Positions 37,552 through 44,559 of a stretch of DNA of 64,000 nucleotides are shown one piece after another (position 1 is the first letter of the stretch; each line of letters starts with the position of its first letter). Both the position numbers and the translations under genes were made by a program. Source of the stretch: Rheinheimera mesophila (GTDB lineage: Bacteria; Pseudomonadota; Gammaproteobacteria; Enterobacterales; Alteromonadaceae); the NCBI RefSeq assembly GCF_000986865.1, contig NZ_LAVS01000009.1:43677-107676 (forward strand). Reading direction: 5' to 3'. Under the pieces are notes generated by a model. The model was not told where the DNA came from. It saw only the letters and a list, made by a program, of their open reading frames with translations, and did not search any database.

Positions 37552-38203
37552 ACACCATCCGGCACAGGAGCTGCTGGAGCAATATATTGAAGCCAGTCTG
37601 GCTCCCGAGTTGAGTCTGGCGATAGCTGCGCATTTGGATCTGTGCCCACACTGCCAGCGCGTAAAAATGGATCTGGAAGCCGAAGCTGGCGCCGCACTGG
37701 TCAATTTGGCCGAAGAGCCTGCAACCGCAACTGAGTGGCAACAAATGCTGGATTTCATTACGGCTCAGCCAGAATTAGCGGTTAGTATGGAAAAGCGCCA
37801 ACCCTTTGCATTGCAAATTCAAAACAGTGAAATTTTGCTACCTGCGTCGCTGAAGCCGCTGTTGCAAAACAAGCTGAAGTGGTTGAATTTAGGTGGGATC
37901 AGCACAGCGAAGCTGGCTGGCGAAGACCAGCATAATGTCTCTTTACTCTATATTCGTAAAGACAGTGAAGTACCACAGCACACCCACCTGGGTTTGGAAA
38001 TAACCTTAGTGCTGAAGGGGAAAATTTACGACGAGGCGGGTTGTTACGGCGAAGGAGACTTGTTGATCAATACACCGGATCATACCCACACACCTCGCAC
38101 CATGAGCGAAGATTGCTTATGTTTGTCGGTGTTGACTGCACCGCTGAAGTTTAAAAAAGGTTTAACCCGGTTATTAAATCCGTTGCAGCATCTGTTTTAC
38201 TAA
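37535..38203 (+). CDS. chrR: ChrR-type zinc/cupin anti-sigma factor
   Basis: A 222-residue anti-sigma factor. The N-terminal zinc anti-sigma domain shows His7/8 and the HLDLCPHC motif (His33, Cys37, Cys40), which bind zinc and clamp the sigma factor. The C-terminal half is a ChrR cupin with EVPQHTHLGLEITLVLKGKIYDEAG and a later NTPDHTHTPRT, which supply metal-binding His and Glu. In ChrR the cupin is needed to sense singlet oxygen. The ATG at 37535 is preceded by GAGAGG and overlaps the end of the sigma gene, so the pair is coupled. Confidence 0.9.
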   Translation: MIHAVKHHPAQELLEQYIEASLAPELSLAIAAHLDLCPHCQRVKMDLEAEAGAALVNLAEEPATATEWQQMLDFITAQPELAVSMEKRQPFALQIQNSEILLPASLKPLLQNKLKWLNLGGISTAKLAGEDQHNVSLLYIRKDSEVPQHTHLGLEITLVLKGKIYDEAGCYGEGDLLINTPDHTHTPRTMSEDCLCLSVLTAPLKFKKGLTRLLNPLQHLFY

Positions 38204-38229
38204 CGAAACAGGCCAGCATCAACGACAAA

Positions 38230-38284
38230 GGGGCTTCCCTCACCTAGTTGGAGTTGCAGCGATGCAACAATCGAGTGAGGCCCC
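38230..38284. other. Structured intergenic hairpin after chrR with GNRA-type loop
   Basis: GGGG...CCTCAC (38230-38243) can pair with GTGAGGCCCC (38275-38284), leaving a CTTC bulge, and encloses a perfect inner hairpin GTTGCA-GCGA-TGCAAC (38253-38268) whose loop is a GNRA tetraloop. No T-run follows. It lies between convergent chrR and the fusion gene, so it may be a terminator, an RNA end-stabiliser or a repeat. Confidence 0.35.
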
Positions 38285-38359
38285 GACAGCATACTGTACT
38301 GATGTGACGGGGGTAAACGCACCAAGTCCATCAAGCTACCACTTGAAATCCGAAGACGA

Positions 38360-40606
38360 TCAGGCTAAAAGCGCCACTCCACCTTTTAAGTTAAATACCA
38401 GTTCAAAGCCTGCTCTGTTTAATACCTTGGCGGCTAACAAACTACGGTTGCCTGAACGGCACACCAACAACAGGGCCTGAGCTTTGTGCTGCTGTTCAGC
38501 AGCCACCTGTTGCACCAATACAGACAACGGTACCTCTTTACACACCACGTCAGGCAAATACACAGACAAAGCACCTGCAGCCTGTTCATGCGGTTCACGG
38601 ACATCCCAAATCTCTAACTGGGGATATTGTTGGATCAAAGCACGGATCTGCTCTTTATCAATCACAGCGGTCGCATCGGAATCGCAGACCTCCACCACCC
38701 CACAAAAATGTCCTGCCTGCTGTTGCAACCACTGAGTCTGACGCTGTAATTCACTGAGCCAGTGGTGTGGCGTTGCTTCAGTATTTAACACCTGCAGCAA
38801 TACAGGTTGTTCCTGCATCATCAAATCCCAGCGGGTGAAAAAACGTTGCGCATAATCATGACTGGAGAGTAATAAAGTCTGTGGTTCTAACTGCTGATTT
38901 AACCATCTTAAACTGTGCTGAAATGCCAGGATATCACCGCCTTGCAGATCAAGCCGGCCTGTACCGCCGGGTAAAATGAAGTCACCGACAAAAGCGAATT
39001 TTTGCTGCTCATGCTCTCTGACTAAAATACTTATAGCTTCGGGACTATGACCGGGTGTGGCGACTCTTTCTAACTGATAAGCGCCCATATGCAACGACAG
39101 AACTGACGCTGGCCAACCCAAGACGTCTGTCTGTGCAGGCTCTACTAAATCAGCCAATATAGTCAGCAGCTCGGGCCGGGCTGAGGGATGGTCTTTATGC
39201 AAATGCGTATCTAAAATGGCGCGGACTTTAAAGCTGTGCCCCTGTATCAGGTGTGCAATACGGCTTGCCAAAGGCAACACGGCATCCACAATGATCACTT
39301 CAGAGGTATCCGCAGACACCAGCAAATAACTGCATAAATCTTCGTGTTTTAACTGCACTAAACCTGTCACAGGCTGCAGCTCTGTACTACTGGCATCACT
39401 TAACACCAGACAACAAGAATTCACGACAGTTTTAAGAGCCAGAATAGCCTGACAAGCCTGCTGACAGTCGTGCTCTGTCATCGCCGGACCAAAGGACAAG
39501 CGGATTGCGCCCTGACTACGCCAAAGCGGTAATCCCATGGCGTTGAGTACAAAGCTGGTCGGAACTTTAGAGCTGCAAGCCGAACCTGAACTGACACGAA
39601 TACCAGCGGCATCAAATAGATCCATAATATCTTTGCTGGCAAAACCCGGCACAGAAAAATTAATAGTGGTCGGCACTATATAAGGACTATCGCTGTTGAG
39701 CACTAACTCAGGAAAGACGCTGCGTAATGCAGACAACAGACGCTCACGGTAGACCCAGAGTTGCTGCTCAGATTGAAAAACAGAGCCCTCTTTTATGACC
39801 AGTTGCTGAAAAATGGCTTTCAGAGCGGCAATACCGGGCAAATTCTCCGTGCCTGAGCGCAAACCACTTTCCTGTCCGCCTCCCGCCAGGAGTGGCTGAT
39901 AAGGCGCACCTTGGCGCACATATAAAAAACCAATTCCTTTGGGTGCGTACAGCTTGTGGCCGCTAAAAGGCGCATAGTCGATACTCAGTTGCGCCAGTTG
40001 CAGCGGCATTTTACCAAGCGCCTGCACACAATCGACCATCCACAGCACCGCAGGAGCAACACCCCGGATCAGTTGCTGTAACGCCGCTAAATCCTGCTTT
40101 ACCCCAGTTTCATTATTCGCCGCCATAGTACAGATCAGTAAGGTATTTGGCAGCTCAGCACGGATAAAGTCAAAATCCAGCAAGCCATGTTGATCCACAG
40201 GGATAGCTTTGATTGTCGCCCCCAGTTGCAAAACCTGATCCCAATGCTCCAGACTCTGTGGCACGGCTTTGTGTTCTGTGGCGCCGTATAACAGCGTGAA
40301 CGCTGGGCCTGTTTTACCGGACCGCCGGGCATGCAATAAAGCCGAAAAAATAGAACTTTGGATCCCCTCGGTCGCACCCGACGTAAAGACGATATCACCC
40401 GAACCGGCCCCAATCAGCCGACGTGCCAGTTGCCGGGTCGTTTCTAACTCTACTTTAGCTTTAATACCCGTACTGTGACTGCTGCTTGGGTTACCAAAAC
40501 ACTGCTGCATGGTATGTTGCACAGCCTCTGCTGCACAGGCCAATACCGGAGTCGTAGCATTATTATCCAGATAAATCTCTTGCGGTCGCACCACTGGCTT
40601 TTGCAT
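38360..40606 (-). CDS. Fusion protein: cysteine desulfurase + ETHE1-like MBL persulfide dioxygenase + rhodanese
   Basis: A 748-residue three-domain protein. Residues 1-395 are an IscS/NifS-type PLP cysteine desulfurase: IYLDNNATTP, the PLP lysine Lys218 in FSGHKLYAPKG, and catalytic Cys344 in VSSGSACSSK. Residues about 410-605 are a metallo-beta-lactamase fold of the ETHE1/glyoxalase II kind with THLHKDH (His468, His470, Asp472, His473), TPGHSPE (His520), GDFILPGGTGRLD (Asp542) and SSHDY (His583), so the usual metal ligands are kept. Residues about 635-748 are a rhodanese with DVREPHE and catalytic Cys716 in CRSGNRS. Together they could release sulfur from cysteine as persulfide, pass it to a carrier and oxidise it. 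That pathway is inference. It has no signal peptide and is cytoplasmic. It is not adjacent to isc or suf genes. Confidence 0.9.
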   Translation of the reverse strand: MQKPVVRPQEIYLDNNATTPVLACAAEAVQHTMQQCFGNPSSSHSTGIKAKVELETTRQLARRLIGAGSGDIVFTSGATEGIQSSIFSALLHARRSGKTGPAFTLLYGATEHKAVPQSLEHWDQVLQLGATIKAIPVDQHGLLDFDFIRAELPNTLLICTMAANNETGVKQDLAALQQLIRGVAPAVLWMVDCVQALGKMPLQLAQLSIDYAPFSGHKLYAPKGIGFLYVRQGAPYQPLLAGGGQESGLRSGTENLPGIAALKAIFQQLVIKEGSVFQSEQQLWVYRERLLSALRSVFPELVLNSDSPYIVPTTINFSVPGFASKDIMDLFDAAGIRVSSGSACSSKVPTSFVLNAMGLPLWRSQGAIRLSFGPAMTEHDCQQACQAILALKTVVNSCCLVLSDASSTELQPVTGLVQLKHEDLCSYLLVSADTSEVIIVDAVLPLASRIAHLIQGHSFKVRAILDTHLHKDHPSARPELLTILADLVEPAQTDVLGWPASVLSLHMGAYQLERVATPGHSPEAISILVREHEQQKFAFVGDFILPGGTGRLDLQGGDILAFQHSLRWLNQQLEPQTLLLSSHDYAQRFFTRWDLMMQEQPVLLQVLNTEATPHHWLSELQRQTQWLQQQAGHFCGVVEVCDSDATAVIDKEQIRALIQQYPQLEIWDVREPHEQAAGALSVYLPDVVCKEVPLSVLVQQVAAEQQHKAQALLLVCRSGNRSLLAAKVLNRAGFELVFNLKGGVALLA

Positions 40607-40703
40607 CAGTCACACCATATAACTAAAGGTTATATTATATATAGCATTATGATAACCAGCCCGACCCGCTGTGACAAGGCTACAAAGGATAAGTATCTTA
40701 AGC

Positions 40704-40731
40704 CTTAAAACAACACACTTAAAACAACACA
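40704..40731. repeat. Perfect tandem repeat, 2 x 14 bp
   Basis: CTTAAAACAACACA occurs twice head to tail (40704-40717 and 40718-40731) with no mismatch, in non-coding DNA upstream of the fusion gene. Such a repeat could arise by slippage and could vary between strains. Confidence 0.85.
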
Positions 40732-40794
40732 ATAGCCTGGAGCGATTTACGCTCACATCGTCCTTGATGTTCGCCTCCGTCAGCTAAAGCTGTG

Positions 40795-40818
40795 CAAAAC
40801 AGCTATCCTGCTGTTTTG
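40795..40818. other. Hairpin CAAAACAGC / GCTGTTTTG
   Basis: A perfect 9-bp stem with a 6-base loop (TATCCT) about 30 bases beyond the fadR terminator. There is no T-run on the plus strand; it may be a second attenuating structure or part of an intergenic repeat. Confidence 0.4.
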
Positions 40819-40845
40819 TGAACATTGGAGCTGCGCTAATGACCA

Positions 40846-40870
40846 AAAAAAACCGCCTTTCGGCGGTTTC
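40846..40870 (-). terminator. Terminator after fadR
   Basis: A stem of AAACCGCC / GGCGGTTT with a 4-base loop is followed on the minus strand by TTTTTTTT. It sits four bases after the fadR stop. The stem is almost the same as the sdaA/RND terminator at 15204-15237. Confidence 0.9.
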
Positions 40871-40873
40871 AGA

Positions 40874-41587
40874 TTATTCAATTAAATCTTTAGGAATTTG
40901 TGAGCGTAAACCGGCCCAAATTTTACCACTCTCTTTCCCATACTTACGCACCGCAAATACCACTTCATCATGTTTGCCTGCTTCAGCGTATTGCTTTAAT
41001 TGATGATAATACTGGCGAGCCAGCTCACGGGCTTGCGGCGAGGAGAAGTAGAAACGGGCAATTTTGTTATACAAACCGCGGAAGCCGTTTAAAATCAGCA
41101 CATAAATACGATTAGATGAATGCAGTGCCATCTCATGGTTCAGGTTGTAGTCAAAAGCCGCAAAAGCTTCAGCGGTATCCGCTAAATCTTCAGCACCAGC
41201 AAAAGAAGCGATCACCTGCTCTTTATGCGTTTTAATGGCGCCACGAATATAAATAGCGCTGATATTGGTACGGGCAGACAGCAACTCGTCCACTAATTCA
41301 GGCATACGCTCTTCATCCAGACGCGCCAGCGTTTCCAGAATATTCAGACCTGAAGTTTCCCAGAAATTATTTACTTTGGTCGGTTTGCCATGCTGGATGG
41401 TCAACCAGCCATCGCGGGCTAAACGCTGTAACACTTCACGTAAGGTGGTACGGGTAACGCCTATCAGCTCTGACAGTTCGCGCTCAGCCGGCAGAATGGA
41501 CCCTGGGGCAAATTTGCCATTCCAGATGGATTCAACGATATATTCTTCAGCAAAACCAGCTGGGCTTTGCGCTTTAATCAAATTCAT
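40874..41587 (-). CDS. fadR: Fatty acid metabolism transcriptional regulator FadR
   Basis: A GntR-family regulator of about 237 residues, very close to E. coli FadR over its whole length. The N-terminal winged helix includes [39 protein letters not shown] and the wing [12 protein letters not shown], the DNA-reading part, which is nearly identical to E. coli. The C-terminal acyl-CoA-binding FCD-like domain includes [19 protein letters not shown] and [18 protein letters not shown]. FadR represses beta-oxidation genes and activates unsaturated fatty acid synthesis until long-chain acyl-CoA binds. A good FadR-type site occurs upstream of fadI in this window (61010-61024). ATGs at 41593 and 41587 are both possible. 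Confidence 0.96.
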   Translation of the reverse strand: MNLIKAQSPAGFAEEYIVESIWNGKFAPGSILPAERELSELIGVTRTTLREVLQRLARDGWLTIQHGKPTKVNNFWETSGLNILETLARLDEERMPELVDELLSARTNISAIYIRGAIKTHKEQVIASFAGAEDLADTAEAFAAFDYNLNHEMALHSSNRIYVLILNGFRGLYNKIARFYFSSPQARELARQYYHQLKQYAEAGKHDEVVFAVRKYGKESGKIWAGLRSQIPKDLIE

Positions 41588-41775
41588 AGTCATGCGGAGG
41601 GGCCCGTTGTCATTCTTATAATGTCAGAGAAATGGCACTGATTGTACCAGAGACAATGCAGTTAACAAGCTATGGATTAAAAATAGCTGTTCAGCGTACT
41701 GTGGGTTGTCTTTCCACTATTTTTGCCTTAGATTGACCGACTTATAGTTTTGTTTTATCAAACAAAGGGATCCGA

Positions 41776-42309
41776 ATGTTATCCAGTCTGGCAAAATGGT
41801 CAAAACAACGATCGGCGTGGCTTGTGTTAGCGCTGTCAGCCACAATGTTGTTAGGTCTGGCGTTGTACTTTCAATATCAGATGAATTTGCAGCCTTGCAT
41901 GTTATGTGTGTACGCCAGAGCGGCATTAACCGGAGTGATCTTCGCAGCGCTGATTGCACTGATAGCTCCTGCCAACCTGTTGTTTCGCTGGATAGCGTTA
42001 TTAGCCTTTACCGCAAGCTCGGTCTGGGGGGTAATGATCACACACGAGCACGTCGGTGTCGAACAGCTAGTGCAGTCTGGTGGTTTATATACCTGCAGTT
42101 TATTTCCTGAGTTTCCATTGGGACTACCGCTGGATAAATGGTTCCCTGAAATTTTTAATCCAACCGGTATGTGTGGTGATATCGCCTGGCGTTTTATGGG
42201 ATTCTCAATGCCGGTCTGGACCCGCGTGATTTTTGTGGTCTACAGCCTGTTGGCACTGGTGTTAATTTTTAGTCAGTTTAAGAAGCAAAAATATAATCCA
42301 TACGACTAA
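41776..42309 (+). CDS. dsbB: Disulfide bond formation protein DsbB
   Basis: A 177-residue inner-membrane protein with four membrane helices. The quinone-linked cysteine pair is CMLC (Cys41, Cys44); the second periplasmic loop holds Cys about 107 (GGLYTCSLFPEFPLGLPL) and Cys about 133 (NPTGMCGDIAW). It re-oxidises DsbA using ubiquinone. Length agrees with E. coli DsbB (176). No dsbA is nearby. The ATG has GGGATC upstream, a usable ribosome binding site. A strong terminator follows. Confidence 0.95.
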   Translation: MLSSLAKWSKQRSAWLVLALSATMLLGLALYFQYQMNLQPCMLCVYARAALTGVIFAALIALIAPANLLFRWIALLAFTASSVWGVMITHEHVGVEQLVQSGGLYTCSLFPEFPLGLPLDKWFPEIFNPTGMCGDIAWRFMGFSMPVWTRVIFVVYSLLALVLIFSQFKKQKYNPYD

Positions 42310-42324
42310 ATCCAACCGAAAAAG

Positions 42325-42350
42325 AAAAGGAGCCTTCGGCTCCTTTTTTA
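42325..42350. terminator. Terminator between dsbB and fklB
   Basis: A 10-bp stem (AAAAGGAGCC / GGCTCCTTTT, loop TTC) followed by more T on the plus strand, and preceded by A-runs that serve the minus strand. It sits between convergent dsbB and fklB. Confidence 0.92.
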
Positions 42351-42366
42351 TTTAAAAAACAATAAA

Positions 42367-42987
42367 TTAACCAACAATAGCTAACAGCTCTACGTCAAAC
42401 ACTAAGGTGCTGAATGGCGCAATTTTACCACCAGCGCCACGCTCGCCGTAAGCCAGGTTGTGAGGGATAGTTAAACGTAACTTAGTGCCCACAGGCATCA
42501 GTTGCAAGGCTTCAGTCCAGCCGGCAATCACACCAGAGACAGGGAATTCAGCAGGCTGGCCACGCTCATAAGAGCTGTCAAACACTGTACCGTCAATCAA
42601 AGTGCCGTGGTAATGCGTGCGCACTGTGGATGCTTTGGTTGGCTTCTCGCCGTTACCTTGTACTAATACTTCGTACTGTAAACCAGAGGCAGTGACTGTG
42701 ACGCCTGGTTTTTTCGCGTTTTCAGCCAGGTAGGCTTCACCAGCGCCTGCTAAGGCTTTGGCTTGTTCTTGCTGTTGTTGCTGCATACGCTGGCTGATCA
42801 CCTGAAACGCGGCGCCGATTTGCTCATCTGACACTTCTGGCTCGTCGCCTTGATAGGCTGCAGCTAAACCTGCAGCAACTGCCAGAATATCTAACCCTTC
42901 AAACGGATTGTCAGCCAGTTGCTGACCCATTTGCAGACCTATGCCATAACTGGCGTGTTGCTCTAAGCTGGTAAATTTAGTAGACAT
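42367..42987 (-). CDS. fklB: FKBP-type peptidyl-prolyl isomerase FklB
   Basis: A 206-residue FKBP-family isomerase. An N-terminal helical dimerisation domain (about 1-85, with a Gln-rich stretch QQQQQEQAKAL) is followed by the FKBP domain: VRTHYHGTLIDGTVFDSSYERG, GVIAGWTEALQLMPVGTK and IPHNLAYGERGAGG. No signal peptide is present, which favours cytoplasmic FklB over periplasmic FkpA. The ATG at 42987 is preferred to one at 42996. It is the last gene of a possible minus-strand run with yfcL and the ATP-NAD kinase family gene. Confidence 0.92.
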   Translation of the reverse strand: MSTKFTSLEQHASYGIGLQMGQQLADNPFEGLDILAVAAGLAAAYQGDEPEVSDEQIGAAFQVISQRMQQQQQEQAKALAGAGEAYLAENAKKPGVTVTASGLQYEVLVQGNGEKPTKASTVRTHYHGTLIDGTVFDSSYERGQPAEFPVSGVIAGWTEALQLMPVGTKLRLTIPHNLAYGERGAGGKIAPFSTLVFDVELLAIVG

Positions 42988-43074
42988 AAAGTTCACTTGT
43001 AGTTTGGCGCTGTAAGCGCGTGGTAGAAGCGCAAATTAAATTCGGCTTCAGTTTCAACCTGATGCATCATCAGA

Positions 43075-43353
43075 TCACGAAAGTTGTTGCAGTTGCTGCC
43101 ATAAGTTCAGAACTAAGTGCTGATCCTGCTCCGTCAGTTCACCACCAGCAATAGCCTGCTCCAGACTAAGTTGCACAGAACCGGTCAGCTCAGCACGCGC
43201 AAATGGCTGCTCTGTCAGCTCTAAGCGGCCCACAGCTAAATCAAAATGACCACGCAAGTAGCCACCGGCAAATAATTCGTCATCGCTGGCATGTTGCACC
43301 ATCGCATCTAAAAAACCAGCGACCTGCTGAATATAGGTCTGAACGTCCTGCAT
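43075..43353 (-). CDS. yfcL: YfcL family protein
   Basis: A 92-residue protein matching YfcL of E. coli; the block MVQHASDDELFAGGYLRGHFDLA is nearly identical, and the C-terminus (LEQAIAGGELTEQDQHLVLNLW) also agrees. Function is not known. It starts two bases after the stop of the ATP-NAD kinase family gene. In E. coli yfcL lies close to aroC and prmB, as here. Confidence 0.9.
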   Translation of the reverse strand: MQDVQTYIQQVAGFLDAMVQHASDDELFAGGYLRGHFDLAVGRLELTEQPFARAELTGSVQLSLEQAIAGGELTEQDQHLVLNLWQQLQQLS

Positions 43354-43355
43354 TT

Positions 43356-44480
43356 TTACTCCTCCAGACCAAGTCTGTACATCACGTAGTCGTTGTAACC
43401 GACCAGCACAGGCAACAGCCCCTGCAATTGCTGATCAAGGCTGGCATCACCGGTATCAGCCAATAAAGGCCGACCACCAAGCTGCTGTAATTTAGTTTTA
43501 GTGGCCACTACACAAATATTGCTGCGGCCTACTGCGCGGATCACCGCCGGGCTTAACTGCTGATTGCCCCGGCCAAACACATGGCCCTGGCCGCCAATCA
43601 AAGTGATCACCAGCTTGCTGGGGTAATCCTGCACCAGCTCCAGCAACTCTGTGGCTGTGACATCAGATGCAATCAACTCACCATTCTCCACCACATCCAC
43701 ACCTAATAAGGTGTTGGGCAGGCCGAGTTGTTTCATCACGGCAGCCACTGTGGAGCCTGAGCCCATCACGTAGCGTACATTGTCTTCCATGGTACTGGCG
43801 ATGTAAGCCGCTAAATCATCCAGCACCAGCTCTTCCGATTCTTTACCGCCGTTTTTCACACTTTGAATATACCGAAGTTCGGCTGGAATACGCATTTCGC
43901 CAAAACGTTTAGCGCGCACTATGCCCTGGCGAAAGGCCGTTTCGTCTATGTCCATTACGGCAGCTTCGGTTAAGGTCACTAACTCACCTTTGACCAACTG
44001 AGCAATCACTTTACCCGCAGCCGATGGGGTGATGGCATAGACCCCAGAGTGAATTTTACAACCGGCAGGCACACCCAGCACTGTTGCGCGTTCGCCAACC
44101 GCAGCACAGATATTACGGGCTGTGCCATCACCACCGGCAAACAACAATAATTCTACGCCCTGCTCTGCTATCGCAATCGCCGCTTGTTCTGTATCTTCTG
44201 CGGTGGTTTGGCAGGATTTTGGTGTGTAACAAATCTGAAATTGAAAGCCTAAAGAGGCCAATAAATCAGCGCCCATAGCACCAGCAACCGTCAGGATCTG
44301 TAACTTATCTTTCAGGGGTAACAGTTGCTCCAGAGCCAAAGCGGTTTTATGGTGCGCCTGAGGCACAGCCCCTAATGCCAGCGCTTGTTCCACCACGCCA
44401 TCGCTGCCTTTAAGCGCAACAGCACCACCTACTCCGGCGACAGGATTGATAATTAAACCTAAACGAAACAGACTGGCCAC
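43356..44480 (-). CDS. ATP-NAD kinase family protein
   Basis: A 374-residue protein of the ATP-NAD kinase / AcoX family. It starts GLIINPVAGVGGAVALKGSDG and carries the nucleotide motif LLFAGGDGTARNI (near residue 112), the kinase GGDGT signature. A later IGGQGHVFGRGNQQLSPAVI is typical of this subgroup. It is related to, but distinct from, the housekeeping NAD kinase NadK, so its substrate is uncertain. It is translated just ahead of yfcL (two-base gap) and lies 79 bases after the MFS gene. Confidence 0.85.
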   Translation of the reverse strand: MASLFRLGLIINPVAGVGGAVALKGSDGVVEQALALGAVPQAHHKTALALEQLLPLKDKLQILTVAGAMGADLLASLGFQFQICYTPKSCQTTAEDTEQAAIAIAEQGVELLLFAGGDGTARNICAAVGERATVLGVPAGCKIHSGVYAITPSAAGKVIAQLVKGELVTLTEAAVMDIDETAFRQGIVRAKRFGEMRIPAELRYIQSVKNGGKESEELVLDDLAAYIASTMEDNVRYVMGSGSTVAAVMKQLGLPNTLLGVDVVENGELIASDVTATELLELVQDYPSKLVITLIGGQGHVFGRGNQQLSPAVIRAVGRSNICVVATKTKLQQLGGRPLLADTGDASLDQQLQGLLPVLVGYNDYVMYRLGLEE

Positions 44481-44559
44481 AACACCCTCTACAGCATAAA
44501 AAAAACGCCGTATTGTAGCCTTTTACCACAGCTATGCCCAGCGCGAACTGGAGCATGAA

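Larger units (their letters stand above)
40607..40849. other. Intergenic region with tandem repeat and hairpins
   Basis: The gap between the fusion gene and the fadR terminator holds an AT-rich promoter-like stretch (TATAAT on the minus strand inside ATATATAATATAACC, near 40627-40645), a 14-bp tandem repeat, a small hairpin at 40755-40770 and a larger one at 40795-40818. No ORF is convincing. Confidence 0.5.

Noticed and set aside
38262..38480. 72-residue plus-strand ORF after chrR
   Set aside because: Most of it overlaps the end of the sulfur fusion gene in antisense, and it begins inside a structured hairpin with no ribosome binding site.
40607..40873. Possible insertion sequence remnant or attachment site between the fusion gene and fadR
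   Set aside because: The region has a tandem repeat and hairpins, but no transposase fragment, no tRNA and no paired terminal inverted repeats, so a mobile element is not supported.
40813..41003. 61-residue plus-strand ORF across the fadR terminator
   Set aside because: It runs through a strong terminator hairpin and is antisense to the end of fadR. No supporting feature.
42779..42806. Gln-rich CTGTTGTTG-like repeat in fklB, considered as a microsatellite
   Set aside because: It encodes part of the Gln-rich linker typical of FklB-like N-terminal domains and is short; nothing suggests variable expression.
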